From positions 1 to 64,000 of the forward strand of contig NZ_DASTPW010000020.1 in assembly GCF_035762065.1 (NCBI RefSeq): a DNA stretch of 64,000 nt. Direction: 5' to 3'. This document shows, one piece after another, positions 31,488 to 39,034 of this stretch (its first letter is position 1; each line of letters opens with the position of its first letter). The stretch is from Methylibium sp035762065 (GTDB lineage Bacteria; Pseudomonadota; Gammaproteobacteria; Burkholderiales; Burkholderiaceae_C). The notes beneath the pieces were generated by a model, which was not told where the DNA came from, did not search any database, and was given only the letters and a program-made list of their open reading frames with translations. The translations under genes and the position numbers were made by a program.

Positions 31488-32180
31488 GTGTCCTCTGCCT
31501 CACCCCTGCCGGCCGCCTGCGTGCGCGACGCGCCGCGCGCGCCGGCCTCGCGGCCCTGGCGGCTGCTGTGCGCGGGGCTGCTGCTGGGGCTGCTCGCCGC
31601 GCTCGCGGCGCTGCCGGCGCGCGCCCAGGGCATCGAGCTGGCGAGCCTGGAGCTCACGCGCACCGACGAAGGACTGCTGCTCGGCTACGCCACCCGCTTC
31701 GAGCTGCCGCGCGCGGTCGAGGAGGCGATGCAGAAGGGCGTGCCGCTGTACTTCGTCGCCGAAGCCACCGTGCGCCGCAGCCGCTGGTATTGGGCCGACC
31801 AGATGGTCGCGCGCCAGCAGCGGCAGTGGCGCCTCACCTGGCAGCCGCTGACGCGCCGCTACCGGCTCAACCTCGGCAGCGTCGGCCAGAACTACGACAA
31901 CCTCGACGACGCGCTCGCCGCCTTGCAGCGCAGCGCGCGCTGGAAGCTGGCCGAGCCTTCGCAGCTGTCCGACGGCCCCGGCCAGTACCTCGACTTCTCG
32001 TTCAAGCTCGATACCTCGCAGCTGCCGCGCCCGCTGCAGATCAGCTTCGGCGCCGACGCCGACTGGACGCTCGCGCTCGAACGCCGCATCGCGGTGCCCG
32101 AGGTGGCGCAGCCCGCGGCGGCGGCCTCGGCCGCCGCCGCGTCGGCTTCGGTCGCGGCGCCTGCCGCGGCGCCGCGCTAG
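31488..32180 (+). CDS. DUF4390 exported protein
   Basis: A 230-aa protein beginning GTG (MSSASPLP). A Pro/Arg-containing leader is followed by a hydrophobic h-region and a signal-peptidase site near ARAQ (about residue 47), so the protein is periplasmic. The core is LELTRTDEGLLLGYATRFELP, YFVAEATVRRSRWYWADQM, WRLTWQPLTRRYRL, and SFGADADWTLALERR: DUF4390 as found between rsmB and ntrY. The Ala-rich tail (about residues 195-230) is low complexity. It may act as periplasmic sensor partner of NtrY, by neighbourhood only. Confidence 0.88.
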   Translation: MSSASPLPAACVRDAPRAPASRPWRLLCAGLLLGLLAALAALPARAQGIELASLELTRTDEGLLLGYATRFELPRAVEEAMQKGVPLYFVAEATVRRSRWYWADQMVARQQRQWRLTWQPLTRRYRLNLGSVGQNYDNLDDALAALQRSARWKLAEPSQLSDGPGQYLDFSFKLDTSQLPRPLQISFGADADWTLALERRIAVPEVAQPAAAASAAAASASVAAPAAAPR

Positions 32181-32229
32181 CCGCCGGTTCGCGAGCGCCG
32201 GTGCCCGTCGAGCGCGCCACCAAGCCGTC

Positions 32230-34668
32230 ATGAGCGACGCCGGTCCCGCCCCTGTTTCCTGGCGCAGCCGCCTCGCGCGGGCCTGGCTGCGGCGCGACGA
32301 GCGAGGCTCGCGCGGGCTGTGGATCGTCGCGCTGTCGGCCTTGACCGCCGCGGCGCTGGTGCTCGCCTTCCTGCTCGCGGTCGCGACCGACAACCGGCAG
32401 TTCTACGAGCGCCACTACGGCTGGCTGGTGGTGGTCAACGTGGTGATCGCGGCCGTGCTGATCGGCGTGCTGGTGGTCGGCAGCGTCCGGCTGGCGGCGC
32501 GCGTGCTGCGCGGGCGCTTCGGCTCGCGGCTGCTGCTGCGGCTGTCGATCGTGTTCGCGCTGGTGGCGGCGCTGCCTGGCGTGCTGGTCTACACCGTGAG
32601 CTACCAGTTCGTCTCGCGCAGCATCGAGAGCTGGTTCGACGTGCAGGTCGAAGGCGCGCTCGAAGCGGGCCTGAGCCTGGGCCGCGGCACGATCGACACG
32701 CTGGTCGCCGAGCTCGCGACCAAGACGCGGCTGGCCGCCGAGCGCATGGGCGACGCGCCCGAGCGCGAGCAGCCGCTGGCGCTGGAGCGGCTGCGCGAGC
32801 AGCTGTTCGCGCTCGACGTGGCGATCGTCGGCGCGCAGGGACAGGTCATCCGCAGCGTCGGCACCGGCTCGGCGCTGACGGCCGAGCGACCGCCGCCTTC
32901 GCTGATGCGCACCGCGCGCAATGCGCGGGTCGCGACGCAGGTGGAAGGACTGGACGACGACAGCACGGCGCTCGCGGGCCGCAGCGCGTCGGCCGCCGCG
33001 GCGACCTCGCAGCAGCCCGCGCGCGCGCGGGCGCTCGCGCCGATCGCCTCGCCCGGCTTCGCGCTCGAGGCGCAGGAGCGCTACCTGATGGTCACGCAGC
33101 TGCTGCCGGCGGCGCTCACCGCGAACGCGCTCGCGGTGCAGGGCGCCTACCGCGAGTACCAGCAGCGCTCGCTCGCGCGCGAAGGCTTGCGGCGCATGTA
33201 CATCGGCACGCTGACGCTGACGCTGATCCTCGCGGTGTTCGGCGCGATGCTGCTGGCGGTGGCCTTCGGCAACCGGCTCGCGCGGCCGCTGCTGCTGCTG
33301 GCCGACGGGGTGCGCGAGGTCGCGCGCGGCGACCTCGGCCCCAAGCCGGTGTTCGCGTCGCACGACGAGCTCGGCGGCCTGACCCGCTCGTTCGCCGACA
33401 TGACCCGGCAGCTGGCCGAGGCGCGCGCGCTGGTCGAGCGCGGCGTCGGCGAGCTGCAGACCGAGCGCGGCAAGCTGCAGGCGATCCTCGACAACATGAG
33501 CGCCGGCGTGATCGTGTTCGACGCGGCCGGGCGCATCGACAGCGTGAACGCGGGCGCGACGCGAATCCTGCGCGTCGGCCTCGCGCCGCACCTCGGCCGC
33601 CCGCTCGCCGACGTGCCGGGGCTGGCCGATTTCGACGCGCTGCTGCGCGAGCGCTTCGCGGCGCTCGATGCGGTGGCCGAGGCGGGCGAGCCCGGCGAGC
33701 GCGACCAGTGGCAGCAGTCGTTCGAACTGCGCGCCGCGCCCGGCCGGCCCGCGGTGACGCTGCTGGCGCGCGGCGTCGCCCTGCCGCCCGTGGAGACGAC
33801 CGAAGCGGCGGTCGAGGCGGCCGAGACCCACAGCGCGCCGCCCGGGCCGACGCGCCTCGTCGTCTTCGACGACATCACCGAGCTGGTCTCGGCCCAGCGC
33901 GCCGAGGCCTGGGGCGAAGTGGCACGCCGGCTCGCGCACGAGATCAAGAACCCGCTGACGCCGATCCAGCTGTCGGCCGAGCGGCTGCAGATGCGGCTGG
34001 TCGGCAAGCTCGACGGCCCCGAGCGCCAGCTGCTCGACAAGGCCACCGCGACCATCGTCACCCAGGTGCAGGCGATGAAGCAGCTGGTCAACGAGTTCCG
34101 CGACTACGCGCGGTTGCCGGCGGCCAAGCTGCTGCCGCTGGACCTGGCGGCGCTGGTGCAGGAGGTGATCGGCCTCTACGGCCAGGCGCAGGAGAGCGGG
34201 CGGCTGCGCGTCGAGCTGCCGCCGGGGCTGCCGTGGATCGAAGGCGACGCGTCGCAGCTGCGCCAGGTGGTGCACAACCTGCTGCAGAACGCGCTCGATG
34301 CGGTGGCCGAGCGGCAGGACGGGCGGGTCACGCTGCGGCTCGAGGGCCGCAGGGGCGACGACGCGGCGGCGGCCGGTGGCCAGACGCTGCGGCTCGTGGT
34401 CACCGACAACGGCCCCGGCTTCGACGAACACGTCCTGAAGCGCGCCTTCGAGCCCTACGTCACCACCAAGCTCAAGGGCACGGGGCTCGGCCTCGCGGTC
34501 GTCAAGAAGATCGCCGACGAGCACGGCGCGCGCATCCGCCTGCGCAACCTGCACCAGCACGCGGCAGCCCACGCCCATGCCGGCGATCCAGGCGAGCCCG
34601 AGGGGCAAGCGGTGGCCGGCGCACAGGTTTCGCTATCATTTTCGAAGTGCCTGCCCGCGCGCGGCTAG
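32230..34668 (+). CDS. ntrY: NtrY-type sensor histidine kinase
   Basis: An 812-aa membrane kinase. Two to three N-terminal helices (about residues 33-55, 68-90, 105-125) and a periplasmic loop are followed by another helix (about residues 320-340), a HAMP domain, and a PAS domain (ILDNMSAGVIVFDAAGRI). The HisKA box is RLAHEIKNPLTPIQL with His570 as phosphoacceptor (codon 33937-33939), and HATPase_c follows (DNGPGFDEHVLKRAFEPYVTTKLKGTGLGLAVV). NtrY phosphorylates NtrX; the pair responds to nitrogen or redox/envelope signals. The partner gene starts 36 bases later. Confidence 0.93.
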   Translation: MSDAGPAPVSWRSRLARAWLRRDERGSRGLWIVALSALTAAALVLAFLLAVATDNRQFYERHYGWLVVVNVVIAAVLIGVLVVGSVRLAARVLRGRFGSRLLLRLSIVFALVAALPGVLVYTVSYQFVSRSIESWFDVQVEGALEAGLSLGRGTIDTLVAELATKTRLAAERMGDAPEREQPLALERLREQLFALDVAIVGAQGQVIRSVGTGSALTAERPPPSLMRTARNARVATQVEGLDDDSTALAGRSASAAAATSQQPARARALAPIASPGFALEAQERYLMVTQLLPAALTANALAVQGAYREYQQRSLAREGLRRMYIGTLTLTLILAVFGAMLLAVAFGNRLARPLLLLADGVREVARGDLGPKPVFASHDELGGLTRSFADMTRQLAEARALVERGVGELQTERGKLQAILDNMSAGVIVFDAAGRIDSVNAGATRILRVGLAPHLGRPLADVPGLADFDALLRERFAALDAVAEAGEPGERDQWQQSFELRAAPGRPAVTLLARGVALPPVETTEAAVEAAETHSAPPGPTRLVVFDDITELVSAQRAEAWGEVARRLAHEIKNPLTPIQLSAERLQMRLVGKLDGPERQLLDKATATIVTQVQAMKQLVNEFRDYARLPAAKLLPLDLAALVQEVIGLYGQAQESGRLRVELPPGLPWIEGDASQLRQVVHNLLQNALDAVAERQDGRVTLRLEGRRGDDAAAAGGQTLRLVVTDNGPGFDEHVLKRAFEPYVTTKLKGTGLGLAVVKKIADEHGARIRLRNLHQHAAAHAHAGDPGEPEGQAVAGAQVSLSFSKCLPARG

Positions 34669-34704
34669 CTCACCACGCGAACCCGCCGCCGGCCTCAGGA
34701 CCCC

Positions 34705-35385
34705 ATGGCCAACATCCTTGTTGTAGACGACGAACTCGGCATCCGCGCGTTGCTGTCGGACATCCTCGGCGACGAAGGGCACAGCGTCGAGGTGGCCGAG
34801 AACGCGGCCCAGGCACGCGCTTCCCGCGATTCGAAGCGGCCCGATCTGGTGCTGCTCGACATCTGGATGCCCGACGTCGACGGCGTCACCTTGCTCAAGG
34901 AGTGGAGCGCCTCGGGCCTGCTGACGATGCCGGTGATCATGATGTCGGGCCACGGCACGATCGACACCGCGGTCGAGGCGATCAAGTTCGGCGCCATGGC
35001 CTTCCTCGAGAAGCCGATCACGCTGCAGAAGCTGCTGCGTGCGGTCGAACAGGGCCTGGCGAAACCGGCCGCGCCCGCTGCAGCGGCGCTGCCGCTGCGC
35101 GCGACGCGCGAGACCAGCCTGCTCGCGCCGCTGCCGCTGGCCCATGGCGCGGCCCTTGCGGTGCAGCTCGGCCCGCAGGCCGAGCAGAGCTTCGAGCTCG
35201 ACCGGCCGCTGCGCGAGGCGCGCGATGCGTTCGAGAAGGCCTACTTCGAGTTCCACCTCGCGCGCGAGAACGGCAGCATGACGCGTGTGGCCGAGAAGAC
35301 CGGCCTCGAACGCACCCACCTCTACCGCAAGCTCAAGCAGCTCGGCGTCGATCTCAGCCGCGGCAAAAAGGGCCTCGCGGCCTGA
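34705..35385 (+). CDS. ntrX: NtrX-like response regulator without AAA+ domain
   Basis: A 226-aa regulator. The receiver domain (residues 1-120) has the acidic pocket VVDDE, phosphoacceptor Asp52 (LLDIWMPD), Thr/Ser in MMSGHG and Lys in LEKPIT. A linker of ~70 residues replaces the sigma-54-interacting AAA+ ATPase domain of classical NtrX, and a Fis-type HTH follows (MTRVAEKTGLERTHLYRKLKQLG). So it binds DNA but cannot activate sigma-54 itself. This short form occurs in betaproteobacteria, so it is not a deletion. tRNA-Phe lies downstream. Confidence 0.9.
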   Translation: MANILVVDDELGIRALLSDILGDEGHSVEVAENAAQARASRDSKRPDLVLLDIWMPDVDGVTLLKEWSASGLLTMPVIMMSGHGTIDTAVEAIKFGAMAFLEKPITLQKLLRAVEQGLAKPAAPAAAALPLRATRETSLLAPLPLAHGAALAVQLGPQAEQSFELDRPLREARDAFEKAYFEFHLARENGSMTRVAEKTGLERTHLYRKLKQLGVDLSRGKKGLAA

Positions 35386-35434
35386 ACTTCTGCGGCCGGA
35401 GCGGGTCGGTCCCGCTGCTACACTGCCGCCCCTT

Positions 35435-35510
35435 GGCTCGGTAGCTCAGTTGGTAGAGCAGCGGATTGAAAATCCGCGTGTCGGTGGTTCGATTCCGCCC
35501 CGAGCCACCA
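35435..35510 (+). tRNA. tRNA-Phe (GAA)
   Basis: A 76-base tRNA gene with encoded CCA. The acceptor stem pairs GGCTCGG (35435-35441) with CCGAGCC near the 3' end. The anticodon stem is GCGGA/TCCGC with loop TTGAAAA, giving anticodon GAA for phenylalanine. The D-arm (GCTCAGTTGGTAGAGC) and T-arm with GGTTCGATTCC are both present. TACACT at 35419-35424, ten bases upstream, resembles a -10 element. Confidence 0.97.
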
Positions 35511-35605
35511 AGCGATTCACCGACCTTCACCGAAGATGCGGCCCTCGGTTCCCTACCAGGGCCGTTGTTCGTTGAGGCCGCCATTTCTTGCCGAAGGATC
35601 CACCC

Positions 35606-35932
35606 GTGTTCATCTCCGAAGCCCTTGCCCAGACCGCCCCCGCGGCGGCGCCCGGCGGCGAATCGAGCCTGCTGACGATGCTGCCGATCGTCCTGATGTT
35701 CGTGGTGCTGTACTTCGTGATGATCCGCCCGCAGATGAAGCGGCAGAAGGAGCACAAGACGATGATCGAGGCGCTCGCGAAGGGCGACGAGGTCGTCACG
35801 GCCGGTGGCGTGCTGGGCAAGGTCGCGAAGCTCGGCGAGAGCTACCTGCACGTCGAGGTCAGCGAAGGTGTCGAGCTGCAGGTGCAGCGCAGCGCCGTCG
35901 TGCAGGTGCTGCCGAAGGGCACGCTGAAGTAA
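35606..35932 (+). CDS. yajC: preprotein translocase subunit YajC
   Basis: A 108-aa protein of the SecDF-YajC complex. The GTG start at 35606 is preferred (GAAGGA about seven bases upstream); an in-frame TTG at 35588 adds six non-conserved residues. One N-terminal membrane helix (LLTMLPIVLMFVVLYFVMI) is followed by RPQMKRQKEHKTMI and a cytoplasmic VVTAGGVLGKVAKL core. YajC associates with SecD and SecF to assist Sec translocation. Directly followed by secD after a hairpin-bearing gap of 82 bases. Confidence 0.95.
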   Translation: MFISEALAQTAPAAAPGGESSLLTMLPIVLMFVVLYFVMIRPQMKRQKEHKTMIEALAKGDEVVTAGGVLGKVAKLGESYLHVEVSEGVELQVQRSAVVQVLPKGTLK

Positions 35933-35957
35933 ACAAGCCGTCCGCACGGCGGACCCG

Positions 35958-35995
35958 AAGGCCGCGGCCACCTTCTCCGGAGGTGTCGCGGCTTT
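35958..35995 (+). terminator. long hairpin between yajC and secD
   Basis: AAGGCCGCG...CACCT (35958-35973) pairs with AGGTG...CGCGGCTTT (35981-35995) across the loop TCTCCGG, with one bulge and one mismatch. TTTCGTTC follows, so it resembles a weak rho-independent terminator or attenuator that could lower secD/secF expression relative to yajC. It ends about 20 bases ahead of the secD start. Confidence 0.5.
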
Positions 35996-36014
35996 CGTTC
36001 GATGGGATGTTGCG

Positions 36015-37877
36015 ATGAATCGCTTTCCGCTCTGGAAGTACGCGCTGCTGGCGCTGGCGCTGGTGATCGGCCTGGTCTACACGCTGCCCAACCTGTTCGG
36101 CGAGGCGCCGGCGGTGCAGGTGTCGAGCGGGAAGTCGACGGTGAAGGTCGATGCGGCGCTGGTGCCGCGCGTCGAAGAGGCCCTGAAGGCCGCCGGCGTG
36201 CAAGCCGACTTCGTGCAGTTCGAGGGCACCTCGGTGCGTGCGCGCTTCGACGACACCGACACCCAGCTCAAGGCCAAGGACGCGATCGCGAAGGCGCTGA
36301 ACCCGGATCCGTCGGACCCGCAGTACATCGTCGCGCTCAACCTGCTGTCGCGCTCGCCGCACTGGCTGACCGCGCTGCATGCGCTGCCGATGTATCTGGG
36401 CCTCGACCTGCGCGGCGGCGTGCACTTCATGATGCAGGTGGACATGCAGGCCGCGCTGAAGCAGCAGCTCGACACCTACGTCAGCGATGCGCGCAACGCG
36501 CTGCGCGAGAAGCGGCTGCGCTTCGGCGGCATCACGCGCGAGGCCAACGGCCTGGCGGTCAACGTCGCCGACGCGGCGTTGGCCGAGGAAGCGCGCCGGG
36601 TGCTCGCGGAGCGTCTCGCGTCGCTGACCTGGACCACCGAGCCCGCCGCCGACGGCAGCGGCCAGCGGCTGGTCGGCCGGCTGACGCCGAAGGCCATCGC
36701 CGAGATCCAGTCTTCCACGCTCAAGCAGAACATCGAGACGCTGCACAAGCGCGTCAACGAGCTCGGCGTCGCCGAGCCGGTGATCCAGCAGCAGGGCGCC
36801 GACCGCGTGGTGGTACAGCTGCCCGGCGTGCAGGACACCGCGCGCGCCAAGGACATCATCGGCCGCACCGCGACGCTGCAGATCCGGCTCGTCGAGCCCG
36901 ACACCGCGGTCGCCGCCGAGACCGTGCCGTCGCGCGAGCGCACCGGCGGCACGCGCATGGTCGGCCTCAAGCGCGAGGTCGTCGCGACCGGGGACCAGCT
37001 GAAGAACGCCTCGGCGACGATCGACCAGGACCAGCGGCCCGCGGTTTCGGTGCGGCTCGACGACGTCGGCGGTCGCGCGATGCGCGCGGTGACGCGCGAG
37101 AACATCGGCAAGCTGATGGCGATCGTGCTCTACGAGAAGGGCAAAGGCGAGGCGATCTCGGTCGCGACGATCCAGGGCGAGTTCGGCTCGGAGTTCCAGA
37201 TCACCGGCAGCTTCACGCCGCAGGAGACGGCCGACCTCGCGCTGCTCACGCGCGCCGGCTCGCTGGCCGCGCCGATGGAGATCATCGAGGAGCGCACGAT
37301 CGGTCCGAGCCTCGGCGCCGAGAACATCGAGAAGGGCTTCGACAGCGTGGCCTACGGCTTCGCCGCGATCGCCGTCTTCATGTGCGCCTACTACCTGCTG
37401 TTCGGCGTGTTCTCGACGCTCGCGCTCGCGCTGAACCTGCTGCTGCTGGTGGCGGTGCTGTCGATGCTGCAGGCGACGCTCACCTTGCCCGGCATCGCCG
37501 CGATCGCGCTCACGCTGGGCATGGCGATCGACGCCAACGTGCTGATCAACGAGCGCGTGCGCGAGGAACTGCGCGCAGGCAAGCCGCCGCAGCAGGCGAT
37601 CCACCTCGGCTACGAGCATGCGTGGGCGACGATCCTCGACTCCAACATCACGACGCTGATCGCCGGCCTCGCGCTGCTGGCCTTCGGCTCCGGGCCGGTG
37701 CGCGGCTTCGCCGTCGTGCACTGCCTCGGCATCCTCACTTCGATGTTCTCGGCGGTGCTGTTCTCGCGCGGGCTGGTGAACCTCTGGTACGGCCGCAAGA
37801 AGAAGCTCAAGAGCGTGTCGATCGGTCAGGTCTGGCGGCCCGACGGCGCGGCGACGCCGCCCACCGCCGAAGCCTGA
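36015..37877 (+). CDS. secD: protein translocase subunit SecD
   Basis: SecD, 620 aa. The first membrane helix starts immediately (KYALLALALVIGLVYTLPNLF); a large periplasmic domain (P1) holds LGLDLRGGVHFMMQVD, the family signature. TM2-6 are clustered near residues 455-600 and include the AIALTLGMAIDANVLINERVREEL motif. SecDF uses proton motive force to complete protein translocation through SecYEG. It overlaps no gene, but starts 82 bases after yajC and ends 12 before secF, the standard yajC-secD-secF order. Confidence 0.96.
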   Translation: MNRFPLWKYALLALALVIGLVYTLPNLFGEAPAVQVSSGKSTVKVDAALVPRVEEALKAAGVQADFVQFEGTSVRARFDDTDTQLKAKDAIAKALNPDPSDPQYIVALNLLSRSPHWLTALHALPMYLGLDLRGGVHFMMQVDMQAALKQQLDTYVSDARNALREKRLRFGGITREANGLAVNVADAALAEEARRVLAERLASLTWTTEPAADGSGQRLVGRLTPKAIAEIQSSTLKQNIETLHKRVNELGVAEPVIQQQGADRVVVQLPGVQDTARAKDIIGRTATLQIRLVEPDTAVAAETVPSRERTGGTRMVGLKREVVATGDQLKNASATIDQDQRPAVSVRLDDVGGRAMRAVTRENIGKLMAIVLYEKGKGEAISVATIQGEFGSEFQITGSFTPQETADLALLTRAGSLAAPMEIIEERTIGPSLGAENIEKGFDSVAYGFAAIAVFMCAYYLLFGVFSTLALALNLLLLVAVLSMLQATLTLPGIAAIALTLGMAIDANVLINERVREELRAGKPPQQAIHLGYEHAWATILDSNITTLIAGLALLAFGSGPVRGFAVVHCLGILTSMFSAVLFSRGLVNLWYGRKKKLKSVSIGQVWRPDGAATPPTAEA

Positions 37878-37889
37878 GCAGGAGCATCC

Positions 37890-38939
37890 ATGGAGTTCTT
37901 TCGCATCCACCGCGACATCCCGCTGATGAAGCATGCGTTGATCTTCAACGTCATCTCCTTCGTCACCTTCGCGCTCGCGGTTTTCTTCATCGTCACGCGC
38001 GGCTTGCACCTGTCGATCGAGTTCACGGGTGGCACGGTCATCGAGGTCGCCTACAGCGAGCCGGCCGACATCGAGAAGAGCCGCGCCACCGTCGAGGCGC
38101 TGGGTTTCGGCGAGGTGCAGGTCCAGAAGTTCGGCACGTCGCGCGACGTGCTGATCCGCCTGCCGCTGCGTGAAGGCGTGAAGCAGTCCGAGGTCGTCGG
38201 CCGCGTGTTCGGCGCGCTGTGCCAGGCCGAGCGCGCAAGCGTCGAGTCGCGCAGCCTGCGCAGCGACAAGGGCGAGCAGATCGACCGCCAGATCTGCGTC
38301 GTCAAGGCCGAAGGCGCGGCCGAGCGAGAGCCGCTGACGCTGCAACGAAGCGAGTTCGTCGGCCCCTCGGTCGGCGCCGAACTCGCGCGCGACGGCGCGA
38401 TCGCGCTGGCGGTCACGGTGATCGGCATCATGGTCTACCTCGCGTTCCGCTTCGAGTGGAAGTTCGCGGTGGCCGGCATCGTCGCGAACCTGCACGACGT
38501 GGTCATCATCCTGGGCTTCTTCGCCTTCTTCCAGTGGGAGTTCTCGCTCGCGGTGCTGGCGGCGGTGCTCGCGGTGCTGGGCTATTCGGTCAACGAGTCG
38601 GTGGTGATCTTCGACCGGATCCGCGAGGCCTTCCGCAAGTTCAGGAAGATGACGACGCCGCAGGTCATCGACCACGCCATCACCAGCACCATGAGCCGCA
38701 CGATCATCACGCACGGCTCGACGCAGATGATGGTGCTGTCGATGCTGCTGTTCGGCGGCGCGACGCTGCACTACTTCGCGATCGCTCTGACGATCGGCAT
38801 CCTGTTCGGCATCTATTCGTCGGTGTTCGTCGCCGCGGCGATCGCGATGTGGCTGGGTGTCAAGCGCGAAGACCTGATGAAAGCCGCGCCGCCGAAGGCC
38901 GGCGACCCCGACGATCCCAACGCCGGCGCCATGGTTTAG
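37890..38939 (+). CDS. secF: protein translocase subunit SecF
   Basis: SecF, 349 aa, starting MEFFRIHRDIPLMKH. The first helix precedes SIEFTGGTVIEV, the SecF signature, then a periplasmic domain and five further helices (about residues 170-310), among them VLAVLGYSVNESVVIFDRIRE with the characteristic Asp. A C-terminal cytoplasmic tail is acidic and Pro-rich. It acts with SecD and YajC. A GC-rich 8-base-pair hairpin follows the stop codon. Confidence 0.96.
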   Translation: MEFFRIHRDIPLMKHALIFNVISFVTFALAVFFIVTRGLHLSIEFTGGTVIEVAYSEPADIEKSRATVEALGFGEVQVQKFGTSRDVLIRLPLREGVKQSEVVGRVFGALCQAERASVESRSLRSDKGEQIDRQICVVKAEGAAEREPLTLQRSEFVGPSVGAELARDGAIALAVTVIGIMVYLAFRFEWKFAVAGIVANLHDVVIILGFFAFFQWEFSLAVLAAVLAVLGYSVNESVVIFDRIREAFRKFRKMTTPQVIDHAITSTMSRTIITHGSTQMMVLSMLLFGGATLHYFAIALTIGILFGIYSSVFVAAAIAMWLGVKREDLMKAAPPKAGDPDDPNAGAMV

Positions 38940-38969
38940 CGTCAGAATCCGCGCGAACGTCGCCGTCTC

Positions 38970-38991
38970 GAGGCCGCCCGCGTGCGGCCTC
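38970..38991 (+). terminator. possible terminator after secF
   Basis: GAGGCCGC (38970-38977) and GCGGCCTC (38984-38991) form a perfect 8-base-pair stem with a 6-base loop, 30 bases after the secF stop. Only CTTC follows rather than a T-run, so termination is uncertain. Confidence 0.45.
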
Positions 38992-39034
38992 CTTCACACT
39001 TCCCCGACCAAACCCGAGCCCACGCCGCTGCGTC

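Noticed and set aside
32041..34608. An 855-codon minus-strand frame opposite ntrY
   Set aside because: Same cause: high-GC third-position bias leaves the antisense frame open. No recognisable motif and no ribosome binding site.
35859..38771. A 970-codon minus-strand open frame across secD/secF
   Set aside because: It is the shadow of GC-rich coding sequence: composition is His/Arg/Asp/Leu-rich with no domain, and the + strand genes have clear family motifs throughout.
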